A stretch of DNA of 64,000 nucleotides from Gymnogyps californianus (lineage: Eukaryota > Chordata > Aves > Accipitriformes > Cathartidae). Numbering within the stretch: position 1 is the first letter of the stretch; every line of letters begins with the position of its first letter. The stretch spans positions 58,183,580-58,247,579 of the forward strand of contig NC_059500.1 in assembly GCF_018139145.2 (NCBI RefSeq), read 5' to 3'. The position numbers were made by a program, and so were the translations under genes. Positions 22,920-34,300 of this stretch are shown here, one piece after another. The notes below the pieces were generated by a model. It was not told the origin of the DNA. It searched no databases and worked only from the letters and a program-made list of their open reading frames with translations.

Positions 22920-23740
22920 GTGTCTTCAGATATCATGGACTGCATCCATCAGTGGGAAGTCTATTCAGTATTTTTTTGCTTTTAAACATTTGTTTGAAGT
23001 TTGTCGTTGGATGCTTTTTAACTTTAAAAAAACCCTTAAAACACCAAATGTTCAGAGGAATGTACACAGTGCCTTTTCAGCATTGATAATGAAGCGGAAA
23101 AATGGGAAATAGATTAATTTAACAGTTCCAGATTTCATTGGTGTTGGTACTTTCAAATCAAAATATTGTTTAGGACGCTCAGCTATTGTGGTTGTATGGA
23201 TTTTAAGGTAGGCAGAAATTGAATTTAGTTGAATATATAAACCTCTTCCTATTAAAACATTTTTGAATGACCTCAGATATATAATATAGTTCTTATTAGA
23301 CTTTAAGTATTTACCAAAAGAAATCCTAATTTGTTTCTAAGGGATAGTTTGGGCAAATATTTAGTTACATACTAAGCCTATTTTCTGGCAGTTGTCAATT
23401 GTAAAGCAAACTTATTGTGCAATTCAAAAATTTTATAGGTAATTATAAAGTGACAATAACGTCTTACTGTACAAAAATATATTTTGTGATTCATTCCTAC
23501 TAAATGCACTACTGCCTCATGTAAAATGACATTTTTCTACTTTCACAGCCTTTGGAGTGGCATTGGGGAAATCTGAATAGCGAACAGTTGTTCAGTTTTA
23601 AGTGTTTGAATACGTAAATTGTGCCTGTCTGTCTTTTTTGTAAGAAAATAAATGCAATAAAATCAGTATTTAGATTGTTTTTTTAAATATTCTTTGGAGA
23701 TTGTTCTATGTAAAATAAACATTACCTAATTAAACTGGCT
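22920..23740 (+). other. IQGAP2: IQGAP2 3'UTR with three poly(A) signals
   Basis: AT-rich trailer. AATAAA hexamers lie at 23647-23652, 23656-23661 and 23714-23719, so cleavage is expected at about 23670-23740. No coding frame was seen. The exact 3' end is not determinable from sequence alone. Confidence 0.75.
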
Positions 23741-26700
23741 TGGTTCCTAAATTTCATTTAAAAGAGTTGCTAAAGCAGCAATCCAGATGGTAGTGAAAGA
23801 ACTTCTTTCAGTGCTCTTATAAAATTGAATCTAATTAAGCTTGATTGTCCTCACAATACACTTTGGGAAGGTTGCTCAGCAGTGAAGACTTCACGCCCTT
23901 ATGCCATTGAACGTGATGATGATTTTGCTGATGAACTACCAATTATATCTACAGAGCAGAAGTGTGTACAGTAGGTACTGTGATAAATACATAAACCAAG
24001 AGAAAACATTTCCTACTCTCACTTTCCTCGTGACAAACATTTTAAAAGATGGACAGTGAGGCATTCTGGAATGCACTGTAAAAGCAAATATTAAATAAGT
24101 ATTAAGTCTGAAGGTACAATAAAACAGTGTAAAGTCAGTGGGAGATATATAGACTACGAGTTTAGTTGGTATACTGACATGTGGTATTATACAAGCTGAA
24201 AAAATGATTACACTTACTAGAGATATTCATTTATGCATGGCATTAAATTTGAACACCTGACTACTTTAAAACAGCTAGTATCTCTAATTAAAAGATAAAA
24301 CAGCTCCTACTTGCTTCCATTTTTCTTCTACCTAGTTATGTATAAGCCATTTTAACATGACATAAATGCTGCAGTATTAACACCTTGGTTCACTTAAACC
24401 AGCTGGATGGGAAGCTGAAAGCACCACTTTTACTTCCAAAGGAGAGAAGTGAATTGTACTTGAATACGAATTAAACTCACAATCTTTTGTTTCCCTTTTT
24501 TTGTAACAGACTTGACAAATCCCTACATATTTTTGAGAAATTCTAGCGGAGCAGGTAAGTCTGCACAGGCAGGATGTTGATCCTAAGACCAGACCTTTGA
24601 GGTAATGCATGAAAAGCCTGGAGTTCTCCTGGTGAGACATACTAAAGCCCCACAGCCTTTGTGGCAGTAAGTCACTCCTGGATATGGTGTTCTGTGTAAC
24701 GCACTTGACACATCTAGTGACTGCTTAGTTCTAATGCAAACAGCATGTTCCTCAGTTCTTTCCTGATGTACGCAAGCTTAGCAAAGCTTATTTGGTTCCC
24801 AGGTAATGATAGGTATGAAAGGTACAGTCTGTGTGCTAGCACTCACCTTTTCCAACCATTTCCTGGGCTTCCTGCTCTTCTAGTGCACATCAAAGAGTAA
24901 TTTCCATTTAATTTCTTTAACTCCTTTAGAAACTTTTTTCTTAATTAACTAGTTCAGTTTAGGGCCCTGTCACCGAGCAAACAATGAACCCTGCTAGACA
25001 GGACTGACCACAATGATTCCTACCTAAATATAAGACTGATGGTAGTACCAAGCACCATGCAAATGAGCAAAGTAATTCTGTGCCCACTCACTGCTGTCCT
25101 ATGCTGCTGACAGCTACTAAATACAACAAAAAAGAAAGGCTTTTTGGAGGCTGCTGTAAGCTGCAATTTAGGGTCTTCAAAGTTAGATAGGACTTGATGA
25201 AACCAGCTTCATTCATGAAATGGTCTTATGGAAAGACTTGCACTGCTGGTGCAAAACCTGAGGAAAAAGCCAGTACAGCTGAATAGAGCCTATGTATCAG
25301 TTGTCACCATAGGAGAAAATGCATCTTTCCTTGAAAGACTTGCCTCTCTCAACTTTTGTCTTCCTTAACCGGTGGTAGTGAAAAGAAATTATAATAGCTA
25401 ACAGTCTTAGTCTGTTAGCCCTGCAGTTTGCATTTTTCTACCGTATGTCTTTAGAGTTGACTAAGAGTGCTTGGCAGCTAACTCAGTTTATTTTGGAACT
25501 TATCCTTTCTGATGGGGCTCTGAAGCTCCAAAACTATCCACAAAATTGCAGAACAACATCTTTCTTCTTTGGCCAAGCAGACAGAAACACCATTACAAGC
25601 AATAGCTTTGTTCTGTTTCACTTTGCACTTACCTGCAAACCTTTGTCTTTAGTTGTCTTTTTTTGAAAGAACACAGCAGCAACACAACAAACTTCCCTCT
25701 ATCAGCAAATCTAAAGAGTGACAGTCACATCTGATTTCAAAAAGTTTGTAACTAGATAGACAGCCCTCTTCCTGGAGGACTGATTTTGCCTCTGAGATAT
25801 GCTTCTAACCTCATCCTCTTGAAGCAGTAACTACGCACCCCAGTCATGCACTAGGGTAATCTGTGTATTAAACAGCAGAAAGATGGCTCCCTCCCCAAAC
25901 AGTAATGATGTAGCAGTCTTACTAGATAGTTGTAGGCTTTTTTGGTAGATCTACTGTGTTTAACAGGAATGAAGTTTTCTGCCAGTTTTTGGCTTCTGCC
26001 AAAAAACAAAGCTCTGAAAAAGATGCAAGAAGTAGAATCAAAAAGTGGTAACTGGTAAAAGCTTTATAAGTCATGAACTCTTCCCCTCCGTTACAATGTT
26101 TATCTAGAGAGAAAGTAGCAAGCTGACTTGCGTAACTACAGGATACAAAAAGTAACTTAAATTTGGTTCCCATATGCAGACAGAAAATTTAACAAACACT
26201 GGGGTTTTTTTATTCACTCGCTACATTTATGGTAATCTAATTTACAGAGATGAAAGGATATAGCCCTTATGACTGTTCCTTATATCTGCAACTAAGGTAC
26301 TCCCTGCAGATACAGTCTTGAGTTTCCCTTCGTATCTTTCACAAATTCTGTAGGCTGGTTTATCCCTCAAGCACCAGCCCACTGGTTAAGGGTTCTTGAA
26401 ACTTAAGAAATACAAATACTGAAAATGCATGCTTTTCCAAGGTCTTGTATGACATTTACAAATACACATTTATTTTAAGAAAGACTGATATTTAGTTCAC
26501 TTCTATTTGGGGCTTAGAAATTTTTAAGTGTTATCTCTGTGTATGTTTATAGAGCTCTGAGACCACAGGAAGGCCCAAGAATAGCTTAACTTTCTCTTCC
26601 CAAATAGATGAAAAGAAATTATCTCTGATTAAGGTATTTTCTAAACAGATGAAGAAAAATAGTTCATAATTAAGTATAAGGTGTTTTGTGTGGGTTCCCT

Positions 26701-27600
26701 AGTGTGTTTGGGATGATAGAGCTGTAGAAAGGCTGGCCAGCTGTAAAACTTTTATTTATTACTTGCCCTTGTTCTACACAAACTGGAGTCAGCCTTAACA
26801 GTGCTATAACATAGCAAGTGGTAGGGTTGTGGGAAGAGCATTATAGAGACGTAGAACTTACTGGCAACCAGTACTTGCGATCAGGAGTATTTATTTTCCA
26901 TGGTTTTTACTCTCAGTTAAGAGCAAAGGTCAGCGCTTCTGCAGTAATAAAGGCACTTCATACATATGAACAAGTTCTAAATGGAGCTTCCCTCCCTGCT
27001 TTTTTTGTCTGTGTTGCTGTAAACAGAAGGATATACAGTTGAGGATGGGACAGCATACCCTATCAAACCAAAGTGTCCATTTGTAAAGCTTTTGGCTGTT
27101 ACAGGCCTAAGAAATACAAAGCAGTCACACCATCCGTGGAATAAGTATTTTCAAAGAAAAGAGCCTAAATAATAGCTGCAAAGTTACCAAAATATTTTCT
27201 TCTATAGCTTTCATATGGGTTTCAGTTCAACCAGCTCTTGATTCGTGAGCAGCCCTGAAGGACAGAACAAGCTTTCCTGTTCAAGGCACATGCCACTGGA
27301 CTTCAGGAGTGGCACCACTTCCTCAGGGCTCTTGCAAGAACAGACATGAGGACTGCAAAGCAAGGTAATGAATCGCTTTGTATTTGTAGAGGAGTCAGCT
27401 TACTGAACCCGTGCAACACAAGCAAGCTCTGATGTTGTCTACTTTACACAAAGCAGATATATGTATTAAGGAGCTTTTCTGAATGAGCATGATCTTTCAG
27501 TTATGAGTAATGCAGATATTTCAACTAGCCTTGTAACTGTGCTCCTGTGGGACATTAGCAATTTGGATTGCACAAACAAAATTTGGCAAACTTAGCTTAG
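23741..27600. other. Intergenic region between IQGAP2 and F2R
   Basis: About 3.9 kb of AT-rich sequence. I found no gene, RNA gene, LTR or clear CR1 in it. Open frames are short and not protein-like. It would be the place for distal F2R regulatory sites, but I cannot point to a specific one. Confidence 0.6.
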
Positions 27601-27644
27601 AATAAGTCCTTGAGAATAACCCTTTGTTCTGTACCTCCTGCTCT

Positions 27645-28385
27645 CTCACCCTGCCCGAGCCCACGACCCCTTCCCATTTCCCAGCTGGGTGCCAGCGCTT
27701 TCCGCTGCCGTTTTCGCAGCGGGGGGGCCGCGGGCTGGGCCGTTGCGCTGCTGGGGCGGCAGGCTCTGCCCTCTCCTCCCCTCCCGGCGCCGCCGAGGCC
27801 CGACTCTTCCCCCCCCACCGGCGGGCGGTGCGGGGCCGGCGCGCAGCCCCCCCTCCGCCGGGGCGGCGCGGCAGGAAGGCTCCCCCGCCTTCCCTGCCGC
27901 CGGAGGAAGCTGGGGCGGCCCTACCCCAGCCCCAGCCTCCCGGCGGTTGCCAGCCGCCGCGCCTCGGCTGCACTCGCGTCCCCCTGCGCTGGCCGGAGCG
28001 GAGGGAGCTCCCCGCGGCCCGGCTCCCCCCGGCGCGGTGGCCATGGGGCCGCGGGCGCTGCCCGCGCTGCTCTGCGCCCTGGCGCTCCTGGGCTGCCCGC
28101 GCCCGCCGCCCGCCGCCGCGGCCCGCCTCGGTGAGTCGCCGCCCCCGCCCGGTGCGGGGCAGCTGCCGGGGGACGGGAGGGGACGGGACGGGAGGGGAGG
28201 GGGGCACCCAGCCCTGCCGGGCCTGAGCGCTCCCGTCCCTGGTGGGGTCCCCTGCGAAGCGGTGGCCGGGCGGCCCGGGCGGGCGCCGAGCGAGGAGCGC
28301 GGCCGTCCGGCGAGCTGCGGGCGGCGGCACCGCCGCCTGCCTTGGCAGCGGGGCCGGAGCCGTGCGCCTTGGCAGAGGAAAATAA
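27645..28385 (+). promoter_or_regulatory. F2R: CpG-island promoter of F2R with 5'UTR
   Basis: An abrupt GC- and CpG-rich block in an AT-rich neighbourhood, covering the sequence before the F2R ATG, exon 1 and the start of intron 1. Many GGGCGG-like/CCGCCC boxes are present and I see no TATA box close to the expected start. This is typical of a dispersed, TATA-less promoter. The exact start site is not visible. Long open frames here on both strands are an effect of high GC. Confidence 0.8.
28043..28130 (+). CDS. F2R: F2R exon 1: signal peptide
   Basis: 88 nt of coding sequence, 29 codons plus one base. It reads MGPRALPALLCALALLGCP and then a Pro/Ala/Arg-rich end. The ATG context is cgcggtggccATGG, a strong Kozak sequence (-3 G, +4 G). 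The donor is gtgagt at 28131. The last base G joins CC of exon 2 to give Ala30. The MGPR start and the hydrophobic core match the type of leader seen in mammalian PAR1. Confidence 0.92.
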
Positions 28386-31300
28386 ACAAAATATGCATTA
28401 GCGGACAGCATCCTTGGCCGGCACGTAGCCAGGTCAAGGGTCTCCTGCTTTGAAGTTTTAATTGGAGCTTAGGATCGAGTTTTCTTCGGCGTTGTGAAAC
28501 CCTGCTCTGGGTTTGTTCTCGCAGCACCAGCAAGAGAACAGCCTAAAACATAAAGTTAGCCTGGGTAAAGCAACGTCAGACAGATACTTTTGGAGAACTA
28601 TTTTTTTGAATAAAGGAAATGTCATAGATCTGAAATACATAGATCTGAGACAGACGCAATGCCACAGGTAAGGTTATGGACGGTGAACAATGGTTTACAG
28701 TTGTCCCATGGCCAAGGAGGCAGCCGGGCAATAGCAAGTTATGATGGAAAGAAGGGACCAGGCTGGCGAGACGTGCTGGTGGACTTCCTTAAAAAACTGG
28801 CATTGCCTTTCGTTAACAACTTCAGAAGACAGAGTGCCAGCTGAATTTGTAGGTAGCGCAAAGTTTCGAAGATCTGCTAACACAAAATAGTTCAGAATAT
28901 CTGCCCCAAGTAGATGACCTTCATGGTTATTCAATTAGAAGCAGCACTAATAGCAACATCAGTACTGTAACTGGCGAGACCACAGATCTGTCTAGCCCAG
29001 AGCTTGTCTGACAATGCAGATGTTGAGGGAAGGAAGGTAAGAGAAGACATGCATGCCTGTAACCTCCCAGTTTCTGGTAGAGGTACAACAGTACAAAGGG
29101 CAAGATTATGCCTTTAGAGATTAGCAACGTTTTCTTCTGTGAAATTCAGTTTAACATTTCTTTCAATCACATAGTGATCATAGTGCTGCTGTACAAATAA
29201 CTTAGCCCCATGGCATGCCTGCTGGGAAGACTCAGTTCAAGCTCTACATACAGAAAAGGGCTGATTAGAGGAACAGCTAAGGGAAATTTCAGAGCGTGGC
29301 ATACTTTGACTACTAAATAAAGGCTGAAAGGAGACAGAGCTAGTGTTTGTAATTATGCTGGGAGGGAAGTATCAGAGAGGGCAAATAATTTTGGCTAAAC
29401 AACTGGCACAAGGACAAGTGAGAATGAAGAGATCACAACCATGTTCGTATTGGAAGTCTAAGGAAAATGTCCTTATAAAAAAAAAAAGGAGGGGGGTGAA
29501 AGACAAACTATACATGTTAATGCTAGAAAAAAGATTGTACTGTTGGGTGCTATTCTTCCAGTTTATGGAAACATTCAAACTTGTTTTCCTGCTTTTTGCA
29601 ATTATAGTCTTCATTAAAGAGCACCCCGAATTACACTATTTGCTGCTTCCTTAGGAAATAATGATTGAAATAGTTACTGTATTACATCACTAGGAAAAGA
29701 AAAATTCAAAACAAGTTACTTTACGCACAGCAGAACTAATAAAGCCTGGCCATCTGAACATCTTCTGTTTTCCTTGTGCTCGCTCCCACTGTAATAATAA
29801 TCATTTCCCCACTGTGCCGGATAACCGTCCCAGTTTCCACCACAATGTACTTCATTCCCATCACCCATGCACTGCTGTATCCCCAGGTCTGCTCTGCCCT
29901 TGCACCTGCGGCTTCTCCCCTGCTTTTCCCTTGGTCCTTCAATATCCACAGTTATCATATTACTGACCTGTGCTGGTCCTGCGGGCAGGGGAAAAAGCAG
30001 TAGCTTGGCAGTGGGTTGGCGCTAGGTGCTTGCAGATTAACTGACCAGGTCCTGCCGAGGTGGCTGGCTGAGGTCTGAACCTGCCCGGACTTCCCTCCGT
30101 TGGGACACTGATAGCCGGATAGAGAGGTGTTATCATTGCTTGAAGCCAGCACCTGTGGTGAAAGAGATTGAGAAAGGAAAGCAAAAAGGAGCAGACATCT
30201 GGTTGCAAGAAAACCATACTTGAGGAAAATGTGTTCAAATTGTTACTACATCACTCATGTAATACAATAATGAATTCTGTATAAATGGAGATGTGGGCTA
30301 AAGAAGATTTTTTTAAAGACAATACAGTGTTTATTTTTACAAAAGCAAGTAATTGTCATCTGTCCTACAAGACTGTGTCTTACCTTGTTTATAAACGTGT
30401 CTGGCATGCACTTCACATTCTGCCTGTGAGTACCTAATTTATGAGCCACTGAGTAATTTAGATTCTAGATGCTTATCACTGCGGATTATACAAAGGCAAG
30501 ATAAGAGAAACCAACTTTTTGTTATAAGCCAGTGATATGGGTGCAGCTGTCATCAGTAATGCCCAGAAATCAGTATTAATTGTCCAGCAGCACATAGGGA
30601 ACATACGTAATTGGCTTGAGTAGGAGCCTATTCTTTAGTTTTCCACCTCACAAAGATAGCCCTTGGGACATGGAACATTGCCGGTTTGTGACATCCTGTC
30701 CAGATTTATGGGTCTACAGAAATACTCTGAAATTTTCTTCTGGACCTCAAGAGTGCTTTTTAAGATTGGTTGAAGCCGTTACATTTTTTGCTCTCTAATT
30801 CTCCTTTCACAGAACAGTCTGCGCAGTAGCGCCTTGCATATGAAAGTATACATAAAAGGAAATTCCAAAATAGATCTGTGTAAAAAAAAAAGCAGTGTCT
30901 TTCAGGGTAAGCAGAATATGCATATGCTGATCATGAGGCCAACAATATGTGGTACTTGATGGAAAACAGCACAGTACAGATTGTTAAAATCAAACAATCC
31001 CAAACTTACTGAGCTTTCTACATCATTTCTCTATGTCCTTGTTGGAGAATCAGTGCAAAGACCACAGGCAGTAAAAGAAAACTTCAGAGAATTTCAGTAT
31101 TGTACTGATTCTACGTAATTTTTGCCTTTCAAAGTCCTTATTGGAAGCAAAGAAAAGACTGTATGTATATTGTTCAGTGTCCTGACTATACACCACGAGG
31201 ATAAAACCTCAATGCTTTATCCCACTCCTTCTTTGTTCTTAGTTTCTTACTCCTGTTCTTTCATACCTATTTATATTTTACAAGTACTTTGATATAGCTG

Positions 31301-34300
31301 TTAACTCTGTCATATCAGCAGTGAGAATACTATTAGTCATAAAAATAGTAATGCACCAGGTTTGACCTCTTCCAAAAGGAATCGGATGACAGCCTAGCAA
31401 AAATAGGATGACTGTTTGAACATTCATGATCATTATGGAAACTTTAGCTCTGTTTTCCGAACAGATTATTTGTATTATTAAAAATTACTTAAGCTGTAGT
31501 GAAATATGTTTTAGACAAATCATATCTACAGCTTTAAAACAGTTAGAAAGGAACATCTGACAGATTCTGGTATAGCTGTAGCTATGTAAGAGTAGTTTTA
31601 AAATCTTTTATGTAGAGCTACTGTATTGGCTGTCTTGTACTATCCCAGCTTATAGGTGATGCCTGTTTCCCATTACTGACCTTTATGTTTATTGTCAAGG
31701 TTCATTAAGATCCTTTGAAATAATATGACATCATTTCATCCTCTTCTCTTCTGTGAATAAATCTCTAATCATCGGCTTTTTCAAATAAACACTGACACAA
31801 AAGGAATCCAGAGCCTCATGGCAGTAACTATCTTCCTTTCTGTGTCAGAAAGCATGAAGTGCACTATTGTTTTTTCTAATAATACACAGATGCTGTGTCA
31901 TACAAACATACAAGCAGCTTTGCAAAGGAAAAGAACTGATATGTGGCTATTAATCTTTTAAATTAAAATTAAATTGAATTTCATCAAGAAAGTTTAAATT
32001 CCCACTCTCTATAGTATCAAGTGGCAAAGAAATAGCAAGTTTGAGGTCTCATTGCATTTTTCCATAGAGCTGGCTTTCAAGTAGTACCTCGTCATCTAAG
32101 TTCAAGGTAGAGACATGGACTGAGCACAGGACACAACATGGAGGTGGTGTTAACGGCATCAAGGTTGAGTTCAACTCTGAACTTAGAAAGTCTTTCCTTA
32201 AACAAAGAACACATAGTTTTCACCAAGTTAAAGTACTATTCCAGAGAATTTTCACTAAACTAAAATTATTTATGAAATGTTTTTGTCCTCAATTATTGTA
32301 ATAGGATTCTACTTTTAGAAAAGTTTGATAATGGAGTAATGCAGACTCTTAATCCTTTCATCTAAGAAAGGAGTAAATTAGCTGCAAGAATTCAGGATAT
32401 AATTAAAATTATTAGCAGTGTTCAAGTAACTATAAGCAATAGCTAAGACAAAGGTCAGTAGCTGATAAAAGGTAACTGGCCCAATCATCATTTTTTTCCT
32501 TTAGCATATTTTCATACTGTTCTAAGTTAGGAGTCACTGACAAGAAATGGGTCAGGTTACCACCAAGGGCTTCCACATTAAGGGACTTAACCTGAATCAT
32601 TAAGGGTCAGTAGCTCGGACTGGTTTGCTCACCAGTCCTCAAAAAGTGAGGCACTGAAGCACTGCTAGCTCAGGTGAGGCAGTGCAGGCAAAGCCCTTCA
32701 AAGTTCAGGGATACTGGGATGAGAGAGGTGCTTGCTGGAAGCACCTCAGTTACCACATCATGCAGAGGTCATCTTGGCAATACAGTTCCTGACTCCAGAC
32801 ACAGGTTTACCCTCCCTCTCATCAAGTCCATTTATATCTTTGTTCCCCAAAAACACGCCTTCCTCACATGAAACCGTGTCACCTCTTCCTTTGGTTTCCA
32901 CACTGTTCTTCAGTGGTGGAGAAACCATGAAGGACATGTAGACCTTCAGGGACTAGGATCATCATTGTCTTCTGTTTCAGAAATTTTCTGGTTTAGAAAT
33001 GTCAGTGGAAGAAGTATATATTCACAGCATTCAGAGACTTGCATTCATAAAACTCGTATGTGCTGGAGATACTGTTCAAGACTTTTTGTCACTCTTACTG
33101 ATGTCTTTACCATGGAGACAAGCCTCTGGGCATGAGAAATTAGGGTTTTTTCATTCAAGTATAATTACAATCCTCCCAAAAGAGATGAATACAAATGGTG
33201 TCAGTTGTGACAGATTTCTATGGCGATGATCATTAAGTGCTGGAAGTCGCCTAACTATTGGATGTCAGCCACAGGCTGAAGTTAGAGGTGTTAAATATAA
33301 CTTGTGCTGCACCTGAACTGCTGAACTAGGAGCTGACTCCGTGAGCCATCCAACTGCTTGGACTAAACTTTTAAAGTAAGGTTAAAGATTAAGGATCTAT
33401 AGTTTTGCCTTTCATTAGTGTTCTCTTTTAGACGGCAGAATAGACCCTCGTATAAATTGGTTTAGTGCCCTTCTGTGCAAACACTGAACCTCACGTACTT
33501 CTGTGCATTTGTGTTTCAGCAAAATTACTAAAGTGTTCCTACTGCAGTCTATGCAACAAGCTCCCAGGCTGAAATTCTCATCCAGCATCTTTTTTCTGGC
33601 CTGCAGAGGTTGCAATCTAGTCACTTTGCATATGAAAACCATTATCTCAAACACTTCCCCTTTTTTGTCCCCTCTGCCCCCAGAATGCTGCTGTGAAACA
33701 CCATGATACAGCATAGCAGCTTTAAAAAAATCCCCAAATTTCCCTACCACTCCTCTGATCTTCCCCTACATTCAAGTCTGAATTTCACCAAAATTCAAGC
33801 TAGGCAGGGCCCTTCTCGCACAGCCTGCGCACAAAGGGAGGTAACTGCAGCCACTCCTCTCTTTGCCATCTGCCTCCTTCAGATGCTTTTGTTCTCATCT
33901 GCATAAAAAAATGGTTTGAATTACTGTAGAACAAATAATTGCTTCTAACGAGTAGCATCGTAGACAGGTGAATCACGCCTGTGTACTTTCAGCTCACTGA
34001 TTTTTTATTTTAGTTGCCTAGGATTCAACAAAAGATCAGTTGCACAGCTAAGTAGATGAATAATTACTGAAGTAGTAGTAACTCTCTCACTTCTGTCTGC
34101 CCAGAATATGTTTCAGTTATTCTATGCCTAACTAGATTAAGCTGAAGCTGAAAACGACAGTTTTCCAAAATAAGTCTCCATACAAACAACTTTTCTGAAA
34201 CAACATCTAAAGTAGCTCTTTTGTTTTTTGGGGTTTTTTTACATAAGTAAACTCATACCACACATTCAACACTTTGTAACACTGAATTCCTAACTCGTTA

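Noticed and set aside
27521..28533. Long open frames (about 295 codons) on the minus strand and about 200-254 codons on the plus strand over the F2R promoter
   Set aside because: They arise from the very high GC content of the CpG island, are rich in Pro/Arg/Ala/Gly, overlap in several frames, and conflict with the clearly recognisable F2R exon 1.
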